A stretch of 64,000 bases of DNA from Branchiostoma floridae (taxonomy: Eukaryota; Chordata; Leptocardii; Amphioxiformes; Branchiostomatidae): contig NW_023365723.1 in assembly GCF_000003815.2 (NCBI RefSeq), positions 426,726 through 490,725 of the forward strand, written 5' to 3'. The notes under the pieces were generated by a model. The model was not told the origin of the DNA. It saw only the letters and a list, made by a program, of their open reading frames with translations, and ran no database searches. Position 1 is the stretch's first letter, and every line of letters starts with the position of its first letter. Position numbers and translations under genes: made by a program. This document shows positions 29,138-40,009 of the stretch, one piece after another.

Positions 29138-29619
29138 TCCAAAAGGGAGTGGTTACCTGGAAGTATGATAAACTCTGAGTGCAAAACTCTTGCAAAGAAA
29201 GTTTTCTTTGGTGATGACTGATGCCACGTGCTAGCTCCGCCCACGTTTACCGAAAAACTCAGTCATGTGCTCCCTGTATTTTATCGGAAGGAACTTCATC
29301 GCCCAATCTGATGATAAGGTCCGTTTGATTGTCTAGTTGCTGCTATGCTGATTGTTTTCCAAGCTCCTGATTGACCGCACGCAACACGTGTGCCTTCCAG
29401 TTCCAATGGCTGTTAATGAATGATCGAAGATAGATCGAAGGTGAAACTCAGGCGATTCTTGTGCTCGTTTGTTGAAGGGATGGAAAGGGTTTATCAAGTT
29501 TACGCTGCTGCCACCCATTTCAGCATTATTTATGCATTTCCGCATAATTCTTTCTCACCAGATTTTCTAAATACTCTACTTACTTTTTTTTTGCTGCCAG
29601 GTAGCAACATTCTCATGAC

Positions 29620-30020
29620 ATGGTACATGTGCATCTGGGGACTTACAGGTAGACAGATCTTTGGGGGTGTCATCTAAATCAACAAAACCTACTAACTTAT
29701 TAGTATTTGACTCCCAAACCTAACCCTCTTTGATTTTGACTTCATCAAAGACAACATACCTATAGTTCCATGTGAACTGATTTTCTTAACATCAAATGAT
29801 TCCCTCATCCTCTGTATAGGAGAAATATTCCATCCACTTGATGAAACAGAAGGTTTTTGTAGTCCCTTAATGTGCGTCCACTTGGGAGTCTCAAAATAAC
29901 AGATTTAGAAAAAAGCATCATACTTAGATGTTGAATGGTAATGTGGCAGGCACCCTCTGATTACAAGCGGGTGCCAGCGCATCTGCCGCTTAGGCGTAAC
30001 TAAAGCTTTGGCCTGGTCGG
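29620..30020 (-). pseudogene. DDE transposase-like remnant (RQMRWHP / LPSGRTLRDY / FDEVKIKEGL)
   Basis: 30,020-29,940 reads QAKALVTPKRQMRWHPLVIR. 29,900-29,820 reads LRLPSGRTLRDYKN. 29,760-29,660 reads RYVVFDEVKIKEGL, then NTNKLVGFVDLDD. MRWHP...., LPS.RTLRDYT and DEMKI..GLV....G.LVGF are successive blocks of a multi-copy animal transposase family that I associate with P-element-like/THAP proteins. Frameshifts separate the blocks. The MRWHP block recurs at 55,775-55,850. Confidence 0.55.
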
Positions 30021-30147
30021 CTAATAAAATCAATATGAACTTGTCAGTCTATAAACTTGTATGCTCAATTATGTGAGATTTCACTCTAAAAGTCTTCAGG
30101 TGAATGATGGCCGTGATGTGGACGGGGGGGGGGGGGTGTTCGATGCT

Positions 30148-30229
30148 TCAGTCTGGTTTATTGAATGCCTCAATGGCAAACAACAGGCCTCCAATATGGT
30201 TGCATTTGCCAAGGCCTCCAAGCAATGTC
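30148..30229 (-). CDS. SWIM-like terminal exon, copy D
   Basis: Same exon as 767-848: acceptor TTTACTGCAG, GGLGKCNHIGGLLFAIEAFN, stop. The two differences near the ends do not touch the Cys or His. Confidence 0.45.
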
Positions 30230-30443
30230 CTGCAGTAAAATTACAGTGTCATGCTTACAGTATCCTACAACAGTGACAAAGTATGCTAGTAGGAGCACTT
30301 CAGTCGATGATCTCATGAGATGGTGCCCAAGCCTGCAGTAAGAAAAGGTAGAAAATTTGATGAAGGATCTATTCTTTGAATAAGAGTTTCTTCAGATAGG
30401 TACTAGGTTGAATATGGCTCTATTTGCTTGCCTTCAGACTTAC

Positions 30444-30806
30444 CATCATCATACGATAGAACAGATAATTAGATATGGTGCATGGGTTTTGGTAGAAGTC
30501 GTCCATCTGTTTTGCAGTGATTTTTGGGTGCATGTACATCCCTGGGGATGTGAAGAGGTAATGCGTTGGTTGATTAGCTTTGCTGTTATGTGAAAGTTGT
30601 AAAACTTGAATGAGGGGAAAGGCATCTAAGGCAGGAGTGTGGTGGCGGAATAGAGGTGTTGTGATGTCAGGTGTTAGGCCGAGGCAGAAGGGTGGGAAGA
30701 GAGACATTGCGGAGCTAGAGAACTCGTCTTCTTCCTCCACCTCTCCATCTTTATTGTCCACAAACTGGTCTTCTTTCTCCATCATCATTGCCCATGCCGT
30801 CTTCAT
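30444..30806 (-). CDS. First coding exon of the TATA-promoted gene, copy D
   Basis: 121 codons from ATG 30,806 to donor GTAAGT, phase 0, as in copy A. The changes are T/M, D/H, Q/K and T/S, with no stop or shift. The acidic stretch is identical. Confidence 0.5.
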
Positions 30807-30951
30807 CCTCAGGCGTCCAGGTGTAGATCTCGGCGCCGCGTCCTGATGGCGGCTGCCTGTCTGTGTAATCCAGGTCCTTTCTGTTCCTCTCCTTGTTGGA
30901 GAAAGGGAACCTGTTGTCCCTCCAATTAGTATCTACAGTTCTTACACCGCT

Positions 30952-30959
30952 CTTTTATA
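30952..30959 (-). promoter_or_regulatory. TATA box, copy D
   Basis: TATAAAAG on the minus strand, about 147 bases upstream of the ATG at 30,806; flanks are conserved with copy A. Confidence 0.5.
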
Positions 30960-31116
30960 CCTGTGTCATGTTTGATATAAATAGACACAGTTGTCAGTCT
31001 GAGAAAATCTTTGTGTCATAAGAGTTGTATTCAGTTTCAAAATTGCCTTTCTACAATTGTGGTAAATAAAGCGAATAAAAAATACAGCGCAAATCAAAAG
31101 GTAGTTTTCTAAGTTT

Positions 31117-31199
31117 TTATTTAATGTTCAAAGGCGTTGTTGTCCGTGGCCCTGGCCCTGTCCCTGCGTTGTTGTTTAGCTGCTGGCATGGCCCTGTCC
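31117..31199 (-). pseudogene. Exon 4 of the minisatellite gene family, copy D, altered end
   Basis: Acceptor as in copy A. Reads GTGPCQQLNNNAGTGPGP, then RTTTPLNIK and a stop, because about 14 bases of the second unit are missing. The stop is inside the AATAAA signal. Confidence 0.5.
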
Positions 31200-31343
31200 C
31201 TGTGTAAATAAACGAAAAAAGTACATGTAAGTCTAAATTCTAGTCAGGAGAAACAAACACGTTGATTGAAGTGTCAACGTCATTTATCATTTGAAAATTT
31301 GTTATTTTCTACATTTGTCTGCACAATGTATTGTTATGTTTAC

Positions 31344-31446
31344 CTGGTACACATACACGCGCACTGCCGTCCCTGTCGGATACGCTGAAGTGATCTCCAT
31401 CCTGAGCAGGGTTGTCGGCTGCAACCGAATGCCTCGCATGATGGCG
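31344..31446 (-). CDS. Exon 3 of the minisatellite gene family, copy D
   Basis: 103 bases, same acceptor and donor as copy A and the same protein. The only exon differences are two silent T-to-C changes. Homology to copy A ends at about 31,468, so exon 2 is not carried here. Confidence 0.6.
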
Positions 31447-31550
31447 CTAGAAAAAGAAAAGATACCCAGTCCACTGATCGAATTTGAGGTCGCACATGTT
31501 ACTACACGACGCGCCATCTTCTCTGGGTCTGTATTCTTGTCGCATTGCGG

Positions 31551-31937
31551 TCAATGACAGGTTGAAAGTTCTTCAGTCGCTCCCCCCATGAAGCCCATTA
31601 GGGTGTCCATGCTTTCTGACAAGCCAAGATGCTGTAACAGTGACACAAACTGTTTGCCTGCCCCATAAGACACTGCGACAAGGCCAAATAGAATACTCAC
31701 GTCATTGCTGGCTCGGGCGCTCCGCAAGTTCAGCCGGCCACACAGAGCGTGTGTCGCACTCTTTAGCGTCACAGCATCAGTTTTCAGCTTGTTATTTGAA
31801 CTAATGTCTGTTACAATTAATGTCCATAAAATGGAATGTATGAGGGGACAGCTTTCATGTAGAGATTCGGCAAGGTGACCGAAGAATGTTTCTGGCACTT
31901 CATCGATGACTCTGTCCCTCACACCCAAGTTCACCAT
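31551..31937 (-). CDS. Transposase-associated helical exon (128 aa)
   Basis: Open frame MVNLGVRDRVIDEVPETFFG, LAESLHESCPLIHSILWTLI, LKSATHALCGRLNLRSARAS and GKQFVSLLQHLGLSESMDTL. The layout (a helix pair, a short conserved S/R..S..., then G......L...GLS.S..T) is what I recall from N-terminal parts of multi-copy animal transposase-like proteins. The catalytic region is not here. It lies directly beside the palindromic element at 31,945. Confidence 0.45.
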   Translation of the reverse strand: MVNLGVRDRVIDEVPETFFGHLAESLHESCPLIHSILWTLIVTDISSNNKLKTDAVTLKSATHALCGRLNLRSARASNDVSILFGLVAVSYGAGKQFVSLLQHLGLSESMDTLMGFMGGATEELSTCH

Positions 31938-31944
31938 GCTTTTG

Positions 31945-33995
31945 TACTATCCCAAATGTGCTCTATCCTAAAAGCGCTTTTAGGATAGAAGCACTTCTGG
32001 GATAGGCCTGCATCCTAAATGTGCTTCTATTCTAAAAGCGCTCTAAACCAGAGCGCATTCAGGATATCCCAGACGCGCTTCTTCGTCGCCGTCAATCATG
32101 GTGATTGACAGGACCGCAAGCGGCTATTATTTACGCCCAGGTTTCCATATTTGGTTCGACCTCGCGATCGAGATATTCTTACACACAATATTTTTGTGTA
32201 ACATGTTTCACAAGTTAGATTTCATGGAGCAAAATGCTCATTCATCTGGAAAGAATGCCCTTGTGTTTAGAGCATTTTCAGAGTACAGTAGTGTTAAACT
32301 TTGACGCAGGAGGAGCTGCGGGTATGTTGAAAGTATGCTGTACAATTTTTTTGTCTTGTTGACAAATGTTCAACTATCTGGTTGAACCGAAACATACTGT
32401 TTTGAAGGTTTATTAAAATTTTGAAATGATATTGGCCCAGTCATTTATCTAAGACATCTTGTTTCTGAAATAAAAGCATGGAGGAACTGGATGAGATTAT
32501 ATATATATGCAACAATCCTTTTAGTTAGTGATAAATTTCTCAAAGCCCTGTCGTACTGTATATTAACTTTTATTTCTCTTTCATGGATAAATCTATTTAT
32601 TAGGCAAAGAAAATATGACAAATCTTATAATAAAAGTTATCTTTATTGTAAGTTAATGCACAGAGGTAATTGCTCACTGCTGGACAATATGTATACAGTG
32701 CATACAGATAATGGATAATGGGAACTTAATTTCATGCAGATTAAACACTATTTTGTCCTTTTGATTGCAACTATAGGATTTTTATCCATATAACTGTGCA
32801 AGGAAAACACAGAAAGCACTTCTCAATAGTGCATCCCAAGATGTACTACAAAATATACCATAGAAAGTACTACAAAATGTACCATAAAACATGACAGTCA
32901 ATGAAAACGCCCAGCTGCACATTGATCAAGTCCCCAAGCCATTCAGTTTTCAGGTTGTATTTTATCGCAAAAGCGGTTCTTGGATAGAAGCAGATGTTCG
33001 TCTAACAAGAATAGTAGATTGTTGTCTATCCTATAAAAGTGCTTCTGGGATAAAATGTGCTTCTATCCTAAAAGCGCTTCTGGGATATCCAGAACACGTC
33101 GCAAGCGAAGGAGCGCATTCTGGATATCCTAGAAACGCTTTTGGGATAGAAGCACATTTGGGATGGGTTTGCATCCAAAATGTGCGTCTATCCTAAAAGC
33201 GCTTCCATGATATCCAGAACACGTCGCAAGCGAAGGAGCGCATTCTGGATATCCTGAATGCGCTCCTGTCGAAGGAGGTCGACATCTGTCTTCTCCTGTG
33301 CAGGGTGAATTTCTTAATGGTTTGGTGAATTTCAGCTTCTTATTTGTTTCGAACTATCGAACCGGAGATAGCGATACTACCTCGCTTTGGGGGGTCCATG
33401 GTGACACGTCGCGAGAAAATGGCATCGGTGACTTCCGGTGATTGTTTACACCGAAGTTTCCATATTTAGTTTGACCTCGTGACACCTGCCGTAATCCACG
33501 TGATCAAAATCCGCAGATTATAAAGCAACCGCTGAACCTAGATTTTACGTGATTATGTAAGGGTTAGACCGGCCCACGTAGTCCCCCAAAATGATTTGGT
33601 TTGTGCAAGCTACGTTAATTTGGTGTAAGTATATGCATATGGGATCTTCTATCACAATCATACCCGGAAGTGACCGCGTGGGGACAACAAAGATGGCGGC
33701 CTTTTGACTACGAAAAATCACATGCAAGATAGTCTCCACCTCATGACACACTAAGCTCCTCCCACAAGTGCACGTTCTGGATAAACACGCCGGCTTATCC
33801 TGAATGCGCTCCGACAGAAGCGCATTCAGGATATCCAGAATGCGCTCCTCGCTTGCGACGTGTTCTGGATATCCTAGAAGCGCTTTTAGGATAGAAGCAC
33901 ATTTTGGATGCCGGTCTATCCTAAAAGCGCTTCTATCCTAAAAGCGCTTTTAGGATAGACGACATTCTAGGATGCAACACTTTCGAACTTCTTCA
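31945..33995. mobile_element. Palindrome-rich element with inverted outer arms
   Basis: Three clusters (31,950-32,095, 32,980-33,270, 33,780-33,990) are made of palindromic words such as CCTAAAAGCGCTTTTAGG and GGATATCC. The left cluster read forward matches the right cluster read in reverse. A 46-bp piece (GATATCCAGAACACGTCGCA...) is repeated in the middle cluster. A TTTCCATATTTGGTTCGACC-like segment occurs near both sides (32,140 and 33,460). No transposase. Probably a non-autonomous DNA element. Confidence 0.45.
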
Positions 33996-34029
33996 TTTCC
34001 TCTGACAGCTTTGTTCTTTGCTCCAACGA

Positions 34030-34240
34030 CAGGTGATACCCACTTTTCATGTGTTCATTAAGGCTTCGGCATGTTCCTTATACAGCCGTACAAGGGTGGA
34101 AACAAGTTTGTTCCTTTTACTCCACAGGTCCGCAAACTGTGAAGATGCCTGCTGCTCTCCACCAAACTTGGCGATGCCTACCCAGCTTTCCTCTAGCTCG
34201 AGGTCGGCCTTCTTGATCAATTTTCTGATGTTTTCAATTT
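34030..34240 (-). pseudogene. Helical exon (IENIRKLIKKADLELEESWV)
   Basis: Reads IENIRKLIKKADLELEESWV, GGEQQASSQFADLWSKRNKL, VSTLVRLYKEHAEALMN, then a shift leads to GYHLSLEQRTKLSEEMKK. Coiled-coil-like. It ends at the right arm of the palindromic element. Family unknown. Confidence 0.4.
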
Positions 34241-34310
34241 AATCTGTGCTGCCTGTGGCCAGCTGCAGATGACCCAACACTGGTGGCTTCCACCTTAAGC
34301 CTACTTAACC

Positions 34311-34530
34311 TTATAAAGAGTTGTAAGACTTCTCAGGGGCACCTTTTCTACTTACTTGGTCGCCCTGGCCGACTTCCGCAGGGGCCTTTTCGGTTTTAAT
34401 TTTGAGCGGCACTTTGGAAAAACCCCTAGTGAGCCTCCGTGCGCTTCGCATGTGATCAACATCCAGCCTGCACCGAATACCCTCCCCAGACGGAATATGC
34501 GCACGCGCCGCCATAAAATAGTCCCGCCGA
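34311..34530 (-). CDS. Exon DYFMAARAHIPSGEGIRCRL, homologous to 46.8-47.0 kb
   Basis: Reads DYFMAARAHIPSGEGIRCRL, SARRLTRGFSKVPLKIKTEK, GDQVSRKGAPEKSYNSL and a stop. The sequence at 46,815-47,035 gives NYFLAALEYILSEEGIRLRG and GDQVEEVSPREFEGRKR in broken frames. Same family, unrecognised. Confidence 0.4.
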
Positions 34531-35327
34531 GAAAGGAAATGTCGCTCAACATGTCGATACGTTAGAGGAACTTAGACTGTTTCGACTATTTTATTCTGTT
34601 TTGTGTAATTTTTGACGATGTAAGGTATACGTAAGTCTTTCATTTGAAGTCTGAAGGCATTACAGATGTTGATGCGCACTGATACAGGAGAAGTCCTTTG
34701 GTTCTTTGTGGAGTTTTGTCAGTGCAGAGCGGCCATTATTGTGACAGAAGGTAGGGTAGAAAAGACGTCTTGAAATTCGTATTTTAGCTAACTTTTACCC
34801 CAAATTAAACCTTGGCTGACGTCTTGTAGTAAAGCTGGCTCGGTGGTTAGTTAAAACATTACAGCTGAAAGCTCCAAAAGTAATACTGGCTAGTTAAATA
34901 GTTCTTGTTGTGTAATGACGACCGTATTTGTTTGTTTGTTTGTTGTAGGGGGGATTTTCTGGCGTTGAAAATGTGGCAACAAATGTGAGATTTGGGCCGA
35001 AATCCTTGTCAATGCTGGTGTGATGTAATCATGTATGGCTCTCGTGCGGAACCGGGAGGCTGTGGACGATATTTTTTGTGATTTTAGCTATTAAAAGTAC
35101 TGTACCGTTTTTCGGAGAACAAAGGACCTGGGTGGCGTGGTCGGTCACGCTTTCTTTGTGTTCACTGAATTACGTATGAAAAATCGCCTTGGGGACTTGC
35201 CATAATATAGATGGACTCCAGTACGGGAGGCTGAACCTGTATCTTTACTTGTGCCAAAAATTTGTTTCTAGTTCTACTCTCACGTCTGCTGAATTTATGC
35301 AATAATGTATGCATTTCTTTTCCACAG

Positions 35328-35683
35328 ATCAACGCAGAGGTGTTCAGCATGTCACACGGGTGTGAAGTGTTCTTCACAAGTGTGGCAAATCACCTCAATA
35401 TCCAGAGCAGGATGCTGTCAGTAGTCACAACCGAACAGCCTCTTGATGAGCTCAAAAGCAGCGGCTGCAATTACTTTTCTGTACACCCAGATACAAACCT
35501 AGCACAGAGCAAAATCAATGTTAATGGTAGGACATCCAGCTTACTCAGGTTTTGTTAGCCAAGTCTGTTATTACAGCTGCCAAGCCCCTTGGAAACCCAG
35601 ACTTCGGGGACTGTGCCTCTGGCTCAGTGGGGGCTGGTTCAGCTAAGTTAGATGGGTTTGCTGGATGTCAAGGCCACAAATAA
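35328..35683 (+). CDS. Two-exon 3' end of a plus-strand gene (INAEVFSMSHGCEVFF)
   Basis: Exon 35,328-35,526 follows acceptor CTTTTCCACAG and ends at AATG/GTAGGA. A 50-base intron leads to exon 35,577-35,683. Joined in phase 1 it reads INAEVFSMSHGCEVFFTSVA, PLDELKSSGCNYFSVHPDTN, NAAKPLGNPDFGDCASGSVG, KLDGFAGCQGHK and stops. One of few plus-strand loci here. The second exon is duplicated at 48,245-48,335. Family unknown; upstream exons not found. Confidence 0.5.
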
Positions 35684-35754
35684 TGTTGCATTCCTTTTGC
35701 TCTTGTTCCTGGTGTTACACTAACTCTTCTAAATTAACCACATAAATTAAGGCT

Positions 35755-35885
35755 TTGTTGGTGCGATGATGGTGGGGTGGGGCTGCTGGAAGCAGTAAAG
35801 TGCCCCAATGAGGGAGCACCACGTACACCTTGGGCACGTCACTGTCTGCTGACTGCTTCACCATGATGAACGCCATTCTTTTCTA
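35755..35885 (-). pseudogene. Exon TAFLVVK-like, copy 2
   Basis: Reads MAFIMVKQSADSDVPKVYVV, loses about 20 codons relative to 19.7 kb and shifts frame, then GALYCFQQPHPTIIAPTK. Remnant of the family at 19,495-19,812. Confidence 0.45.
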
Positions 35886-36233
35886 ACTGCTTTTCATTTC
35901 CTCTGTGACACTGCTGATCTCTATGAAAGAAAGTATTGAGCTGTGCATTTAGGGATTTGTTTTTAAGTATGTCTGCAACTTTGAAAGCACACGCAAATGT
36001 GCGAATGCTGTCGCCAGTCTTATGACTGCCATTTGACACTTTGATGTTGCAACTGCTTAGTACATTTCACTATGAACGTGACAAAAAGATCATGACTATG
36101 TTACTGTATTTATAGTCCCCAGGCTTTAAAGTGCACACGGTGGATAACATCCATTGGCATCCTACAGATGAAACATGAAACATGTAGCTATAATTGAAAC
36201 TTGTGTAATATCAATATATCATATATATTTTAC

Positions 36234-36430
36234 CCTGAGGAACACAATAAGCTTGTCCTTCAGTGGGAAAGGAGGAGCATCCTTGAACTGCTTTGGAACG
36301 CCTTTCCGGTTCCGAATATTTCCACAAACATTTGTTCCTTCATCCTTGAGGTCAAGGAACAATTGTTGGGACGTACAACAGTACGAAAGTACGTGTGTAA
36401 AGGTGAACGTGGTGAACGTAGCCACAGGAG
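36234..36430 (-). pseudogene. piggyBac (PGBD4-like) transposase fragment, DNFYTS-to-NRKG region
   Basis: Reads CCTSQQLFLDLKDEGTNVCG, then NIRNRKGVPKQFKD and LKDKLIVFLR, ending at CAGG/GTAAAA. This matches piggyBac ..YTS..LF.DL...GT..CGT.R.NRKG.P. The segment is the one scrambled in the 4.7-kb remnant, so the two are parts of different copies or one broken element. Confidence 0.65.
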
Positions 36431-36479
36431 TGGACCATTCCCTCAATAATACTGATAGCATAATCAAGTTCTTAAATAC

Positions 36480-36760
36480 TTAAGATAGAATACATGTGCT
36501 GCTGATTTTTGTTGGGCTGATGTTGGCCATAGTACTTGACAAAGTTGGCAATGAAAGCCTCCGCTTTCTGGCTTTTGACGGTAGCCTTTGGCTGGCCTTT
36601 GTTGCCATGGTACCCCCCTGTACAAGCAGAGAAGGTAGACATGGCAGCAGATTTAGCAACTCTTGATGGTATTTGTGGCTTGCTCTCACTCCGGTCTGGT
36701 GGCTTGCTGTCACTCCGGTCGCCACCCACGTAGGTCTGTATCTGTTTCGATGGCCAGAGG
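36480..36760 (-). CDS. Unrecognised exon with SDSKPPDRSESKPQ repeat
   Basis: Reads TYVGGDRSDSKPPDRSESKP, RVAKSAAMSTFSACTGGYHG, AEAFIANFVKYYGQHQPNK and a stop. The internal GDRSDSKPPDRSESKP is a short tandem duplication also visible in DNA (36,680-36,725). Not recognised. Confidence 0.35.
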
Positions 36761-37640
36761 ACATATATAGTATTAGCCAGCACTCAAATTAACAAATATT
36801 GTTATCATACAATCATATGAAGACTTTTACCTCTCCTTGACCATTCCCAGGAGAATGTCTGCATTTAATAATATTCATTAATATCAACTTAATTGAATTC
36901 TACTGTTTTCATTGAATTTCGACTTAATTTGCATAAATGGTGTACTGTGTAACCTACATGTACACGCGTTGAATGTCCACCACTGGTGCCCCAAGTGCTG
37001 TGTCAACCGCATATAACTTCAGTAGCTGTGGATGAATGAAATTTCATGATATTTGGTACTTAAGTAGTGGTTGTAGAAACGAAGTTTCTGTTCGAATATG
37101 GTTCACCTGGCACCTTAAGACGTTGTGGATCCTTTTGCATGATATGGCCTGGACTCGTGTGAAGACTTGGCACCGTGGCGTTTCTGGGAAACAGAACAGA
37201 GCGAGATGGCCAGGTTATTGCAGTAATGCTAGAAAACAACAGCTGAACACCCATGCAGGCCTGCGGGAACCTGATTCGTTTGTTTGAGTACAGCGCCACA
37301 GAGAGGATGAGCCCAGTCCTCCTTTCCACTGTCTTTGTTCTCAGACCTTTATGTTAGAAAAGATATGAATGTTACCTGTTAGAAATGATAGTTGATACAA
37401 GTGAATATGCATCGCTCGAACAATTTTTTTCTGCATACCTGCACAGGTGCAGGTAACATTGGAAATTACCTGCATCAGACAAATTTTACTTTAACCACTC
37501 TAGGAATTTAGGAAGTATGGGTCATACTAAAACCTGTTTAGAAACCATTAAGTAGACAGTATCCTTTATGCTGCTTTATCTCAACCAGGCCCCATAGGTG
37601 TTGTATCTCGAACCTGTTGTGCTGTCCAATTCCAGGGTGG

Positions 37641-37830
37641 TCAGGTAGAGATACCTCCCCTACAAACCTTATGCCTTACATGAAGGTCATCCTTCAACAA
37701 CTTCACCAGGTCAAGCTCCTCTCTCAATCTTTCTTCCTTGCTGCCATGATAGCTTGGGAAGAAATGTAGTTCTTCGTCTGTCGCCTGGTCCCGCGCTTTC
37801 TGTAGCACCTCCAGTGGTGTCATCTTAATA
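37641..37830 (-). CDS. Unrecognised terminal exon (MTPLEVLQKARDQATDEELH)
   Basis: Reads MTPLEVLQKARDQATDEELH, FPSYHGSKEERLREELDLVK, LLKDDLHVRHKVCRGGIST and a stop. Helical, charged. The 36,900-37,600 flank has no supported gene. Confidence 0.35.
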
Positions 37831-38549
37831 TCATTTGGTTGACTCCCATCGGATAATTTATTGTTGATATTAATTGCATCAGCATTCTAGATTTTTAAGT
37901 CCTTTGCACGCTCTTCTCTATATGGTATGATACATGATCGAATGGGGCGTACTCAAAAATCGTGTTCTGTACTGACTGCTCCTAATGTTGGTACAGAGGA
38001 TGGTTTGCAGTTATGATAAATGATGAATCAGCATCTTGCAAATTCCATGCCTCTGGGCAGTGTTTAAAATGCCCCCATTCCGTAGACGTGTAGATGTACA
38101 TGTACATGTGCCTTGTACAGGCGATGCTGATACAGGGTAAATCAGCTTGCAATCACAGTTTTACTAGGCTATAATTGCTGATAATGGCCTAACGTTTCTT
38201 CCTGATTTAGTGGTATTTACCTTTCCTGTTTGCCAAAGGGCTGACAGGCCAGTCTCAAACTCAACAAGCTCCACCTCTCGATCTTTGGCGCCACAAGCTG
38301 TGGTCTATGGCTGGCTGGGGGGAGTCGCTCTACGAGCAGGACTAAATTGTTCCTTGGTAACAGCCATTCCTCGTCAGATGCAAAGTCCTAATTAAGATGA
38401 ATGATACAAGGGTAAGGTAAAAATCCTGATAGTTCACAACTTTACACAACTGATCATTGATGCTACATTTTGTTGCCCTTTATTTGCTGAAACGTGGATA
38501 TCCGTTGCTGCCATTAAGTCCCATCACTCACTCATTCTGCACCATATGA

Positions 38550-38795
38550 CATGACTGTGACAAGAAATTTGGGATCATCGTGTAGATCTCGGGTAACATT
38601 TTTTGGGGTAGTGTTACGGTTGTGGTAGAGATCCGGGCTGGGTCCTGTGGAGGGGCACTGGTAGTTTGTGCTGTTGCCCCGAAAAACTTTGCGTGCTCCA
38701 TCAACAGAGCAATGAAGCAGACGGTTTATCAGTCACGTTCAATGCCTCAACATTCTCAATAGCGGCCTTTGAGGACACAGGACAGCCTGTCTGCC
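38550..38795 (-). pseudogene. Duplicated exon, copy 2 of 24.1-24.4 kb
   Basis: Nearly identical to 24,095-24,365 but lacking 13 bases (TGTGGAGGGTTGG) near 38,640. It ends on the left at the same GACATGACTGTGAC point, marking a duplication edge. Confidence 0.5.
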
Positions 38796-38799
38796 TGTG

Positions 38800-39150
38800 T
38801 CAATGCCAAGTTACCGCCACCGGGTATCTCTGGACGTGAACGGTTCTCCGGCGTAAGTTCTGGGCAGCCAGAGTTATAAGAATGTTGGCCAGCTAAGCAG
38901 ATAAGTACAGTCTGTCGCGTGTTAATTTCAATTGCATCAACGAAATCCTGGTCATTGTGGGGATGTCGCCTTCTACTTCTGGCACTATACAAGGCGCCTG
39001 TCCTCCCGGCTTTTTCACCCTTGAAGACATCCAAATCCAGATTGAAGACGCGTTTGCGGTGATTCTGCTTGTTGTGTTGGACACAGTCCTGTTAATTCAC
39101 CGGTGGATGGCCAGCCTAGCACAGGGCCTCGTTTGTGCCGTTCACGTTTG
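38800..39150 (-). pseudogene. VNGTN / NHRKRVFNL exon, copy 2
   Basis: VNGTNEAL, two stops, CVQHNKQNHRKRVFNLDLDV, FKGEKAGRTGAL, then NDQDFVDAIEINTRQTVLIC and LAGQHSYNSGCPELTPENRS. Homologue of 2,960-3,280. It follows the start exons at 39.5-39.8 kb on the same strand. Confidence 0.4.
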
Positions 39151-39499
39151 CACTGTCGTTGTCTGCGCACAGTGTTTGGTACCAATGTTTGGCAGTAGGA
39201 AGTTCCCTCTACAACTTTACGCATATGATTATACTGCCGCGGTCACTGAAAGAAAACTTTCAATTCATCTCAAGATTACTAAGAACTGCTCCCAACGTCC
39301 ACTGGACACAGCGTATCTATTATGCGTATCTTGTATGCTGACATACCAAACTGTCCAATAAGATTGGAATTAGATGTTTAAGTTTGGTGGTCACTGCCTC
39401 AAAAGCATTGTGTGGTATCACAACTTAAAACTGAAGGGTCAGGACTTAAGCAAGTAAGGTAGTTAAAGTAAGCGGTCATTTTCTATTATGAGTAAATCA

Positions 39500-39791
39500 T
39501 ATATATAGCCTCCTCTACTAAGTTGTTCACATCCCCCGCTTCTAATGCTGATATTAGAAGCTCCAATGTTTGCGCGTTGTTCGCAAGGTCTGCAACAAGA
39601 CCAGAAAATTTAGAAATCAATGCATGTCATAATAATAAGAACGTGAAACAATAATACGAAGAACAAATAAATAACACAAAAATTCCATGGACGCCATTAC
39701 AGATAATACCAACCACTAATTAGACTTATTAATTTTTGTTAAACAAATCTCTGAGCTCACCTAAATCCATGTTGTCCTGCTCCGCGGCCAT
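39500..39791 (-). CDS. Gene start: two exons, MAAEQDNMDL
   Basis: ATG at 39,791 in a Kozak-like context (TCACCATGG). Exon 1 (39,791-39,761) reads MAAEQDNMDL and ends at donor TTAG/GTGAGC in phase 1. A 171-base intron ends in CTTGTTGCAG, and exon 2 (39,589 down to about 39,500) continues in frame DLANNAQTLELLISALEAGD, VNNLVEEAIY. The reading runs to a stop after YMIYS if no donor is used. Small acidic helical N-terminus, family unknown. Confidence 0.5.
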
Positions 39792-40009
39792 GGTGACATC
39801 AACTGCCGCTGAAAAAGGTCTGCTTCTCGTAACACGTGTTCACTTTATCCACTGGACAGTATAGATGTCTTATTCCCATTAATTATGTCCCTTAGTGTAC
39901 ACAGCAGATTGAACTCTTTCAGTCAATGAATTCAAACCAATTTCAAATTTCTATGCCGAATATGGTGGAAATGCAACTGCGGATATGGTAGACTTGATTA
40001 CGCAAGTTA

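Noticed and set aside
37060-37329. Overlapping ORFs on both strands near 37.1-37.3 kb
   Set aside because: Neither strand shows splice sites or a conserved copy; could not choose a frame.
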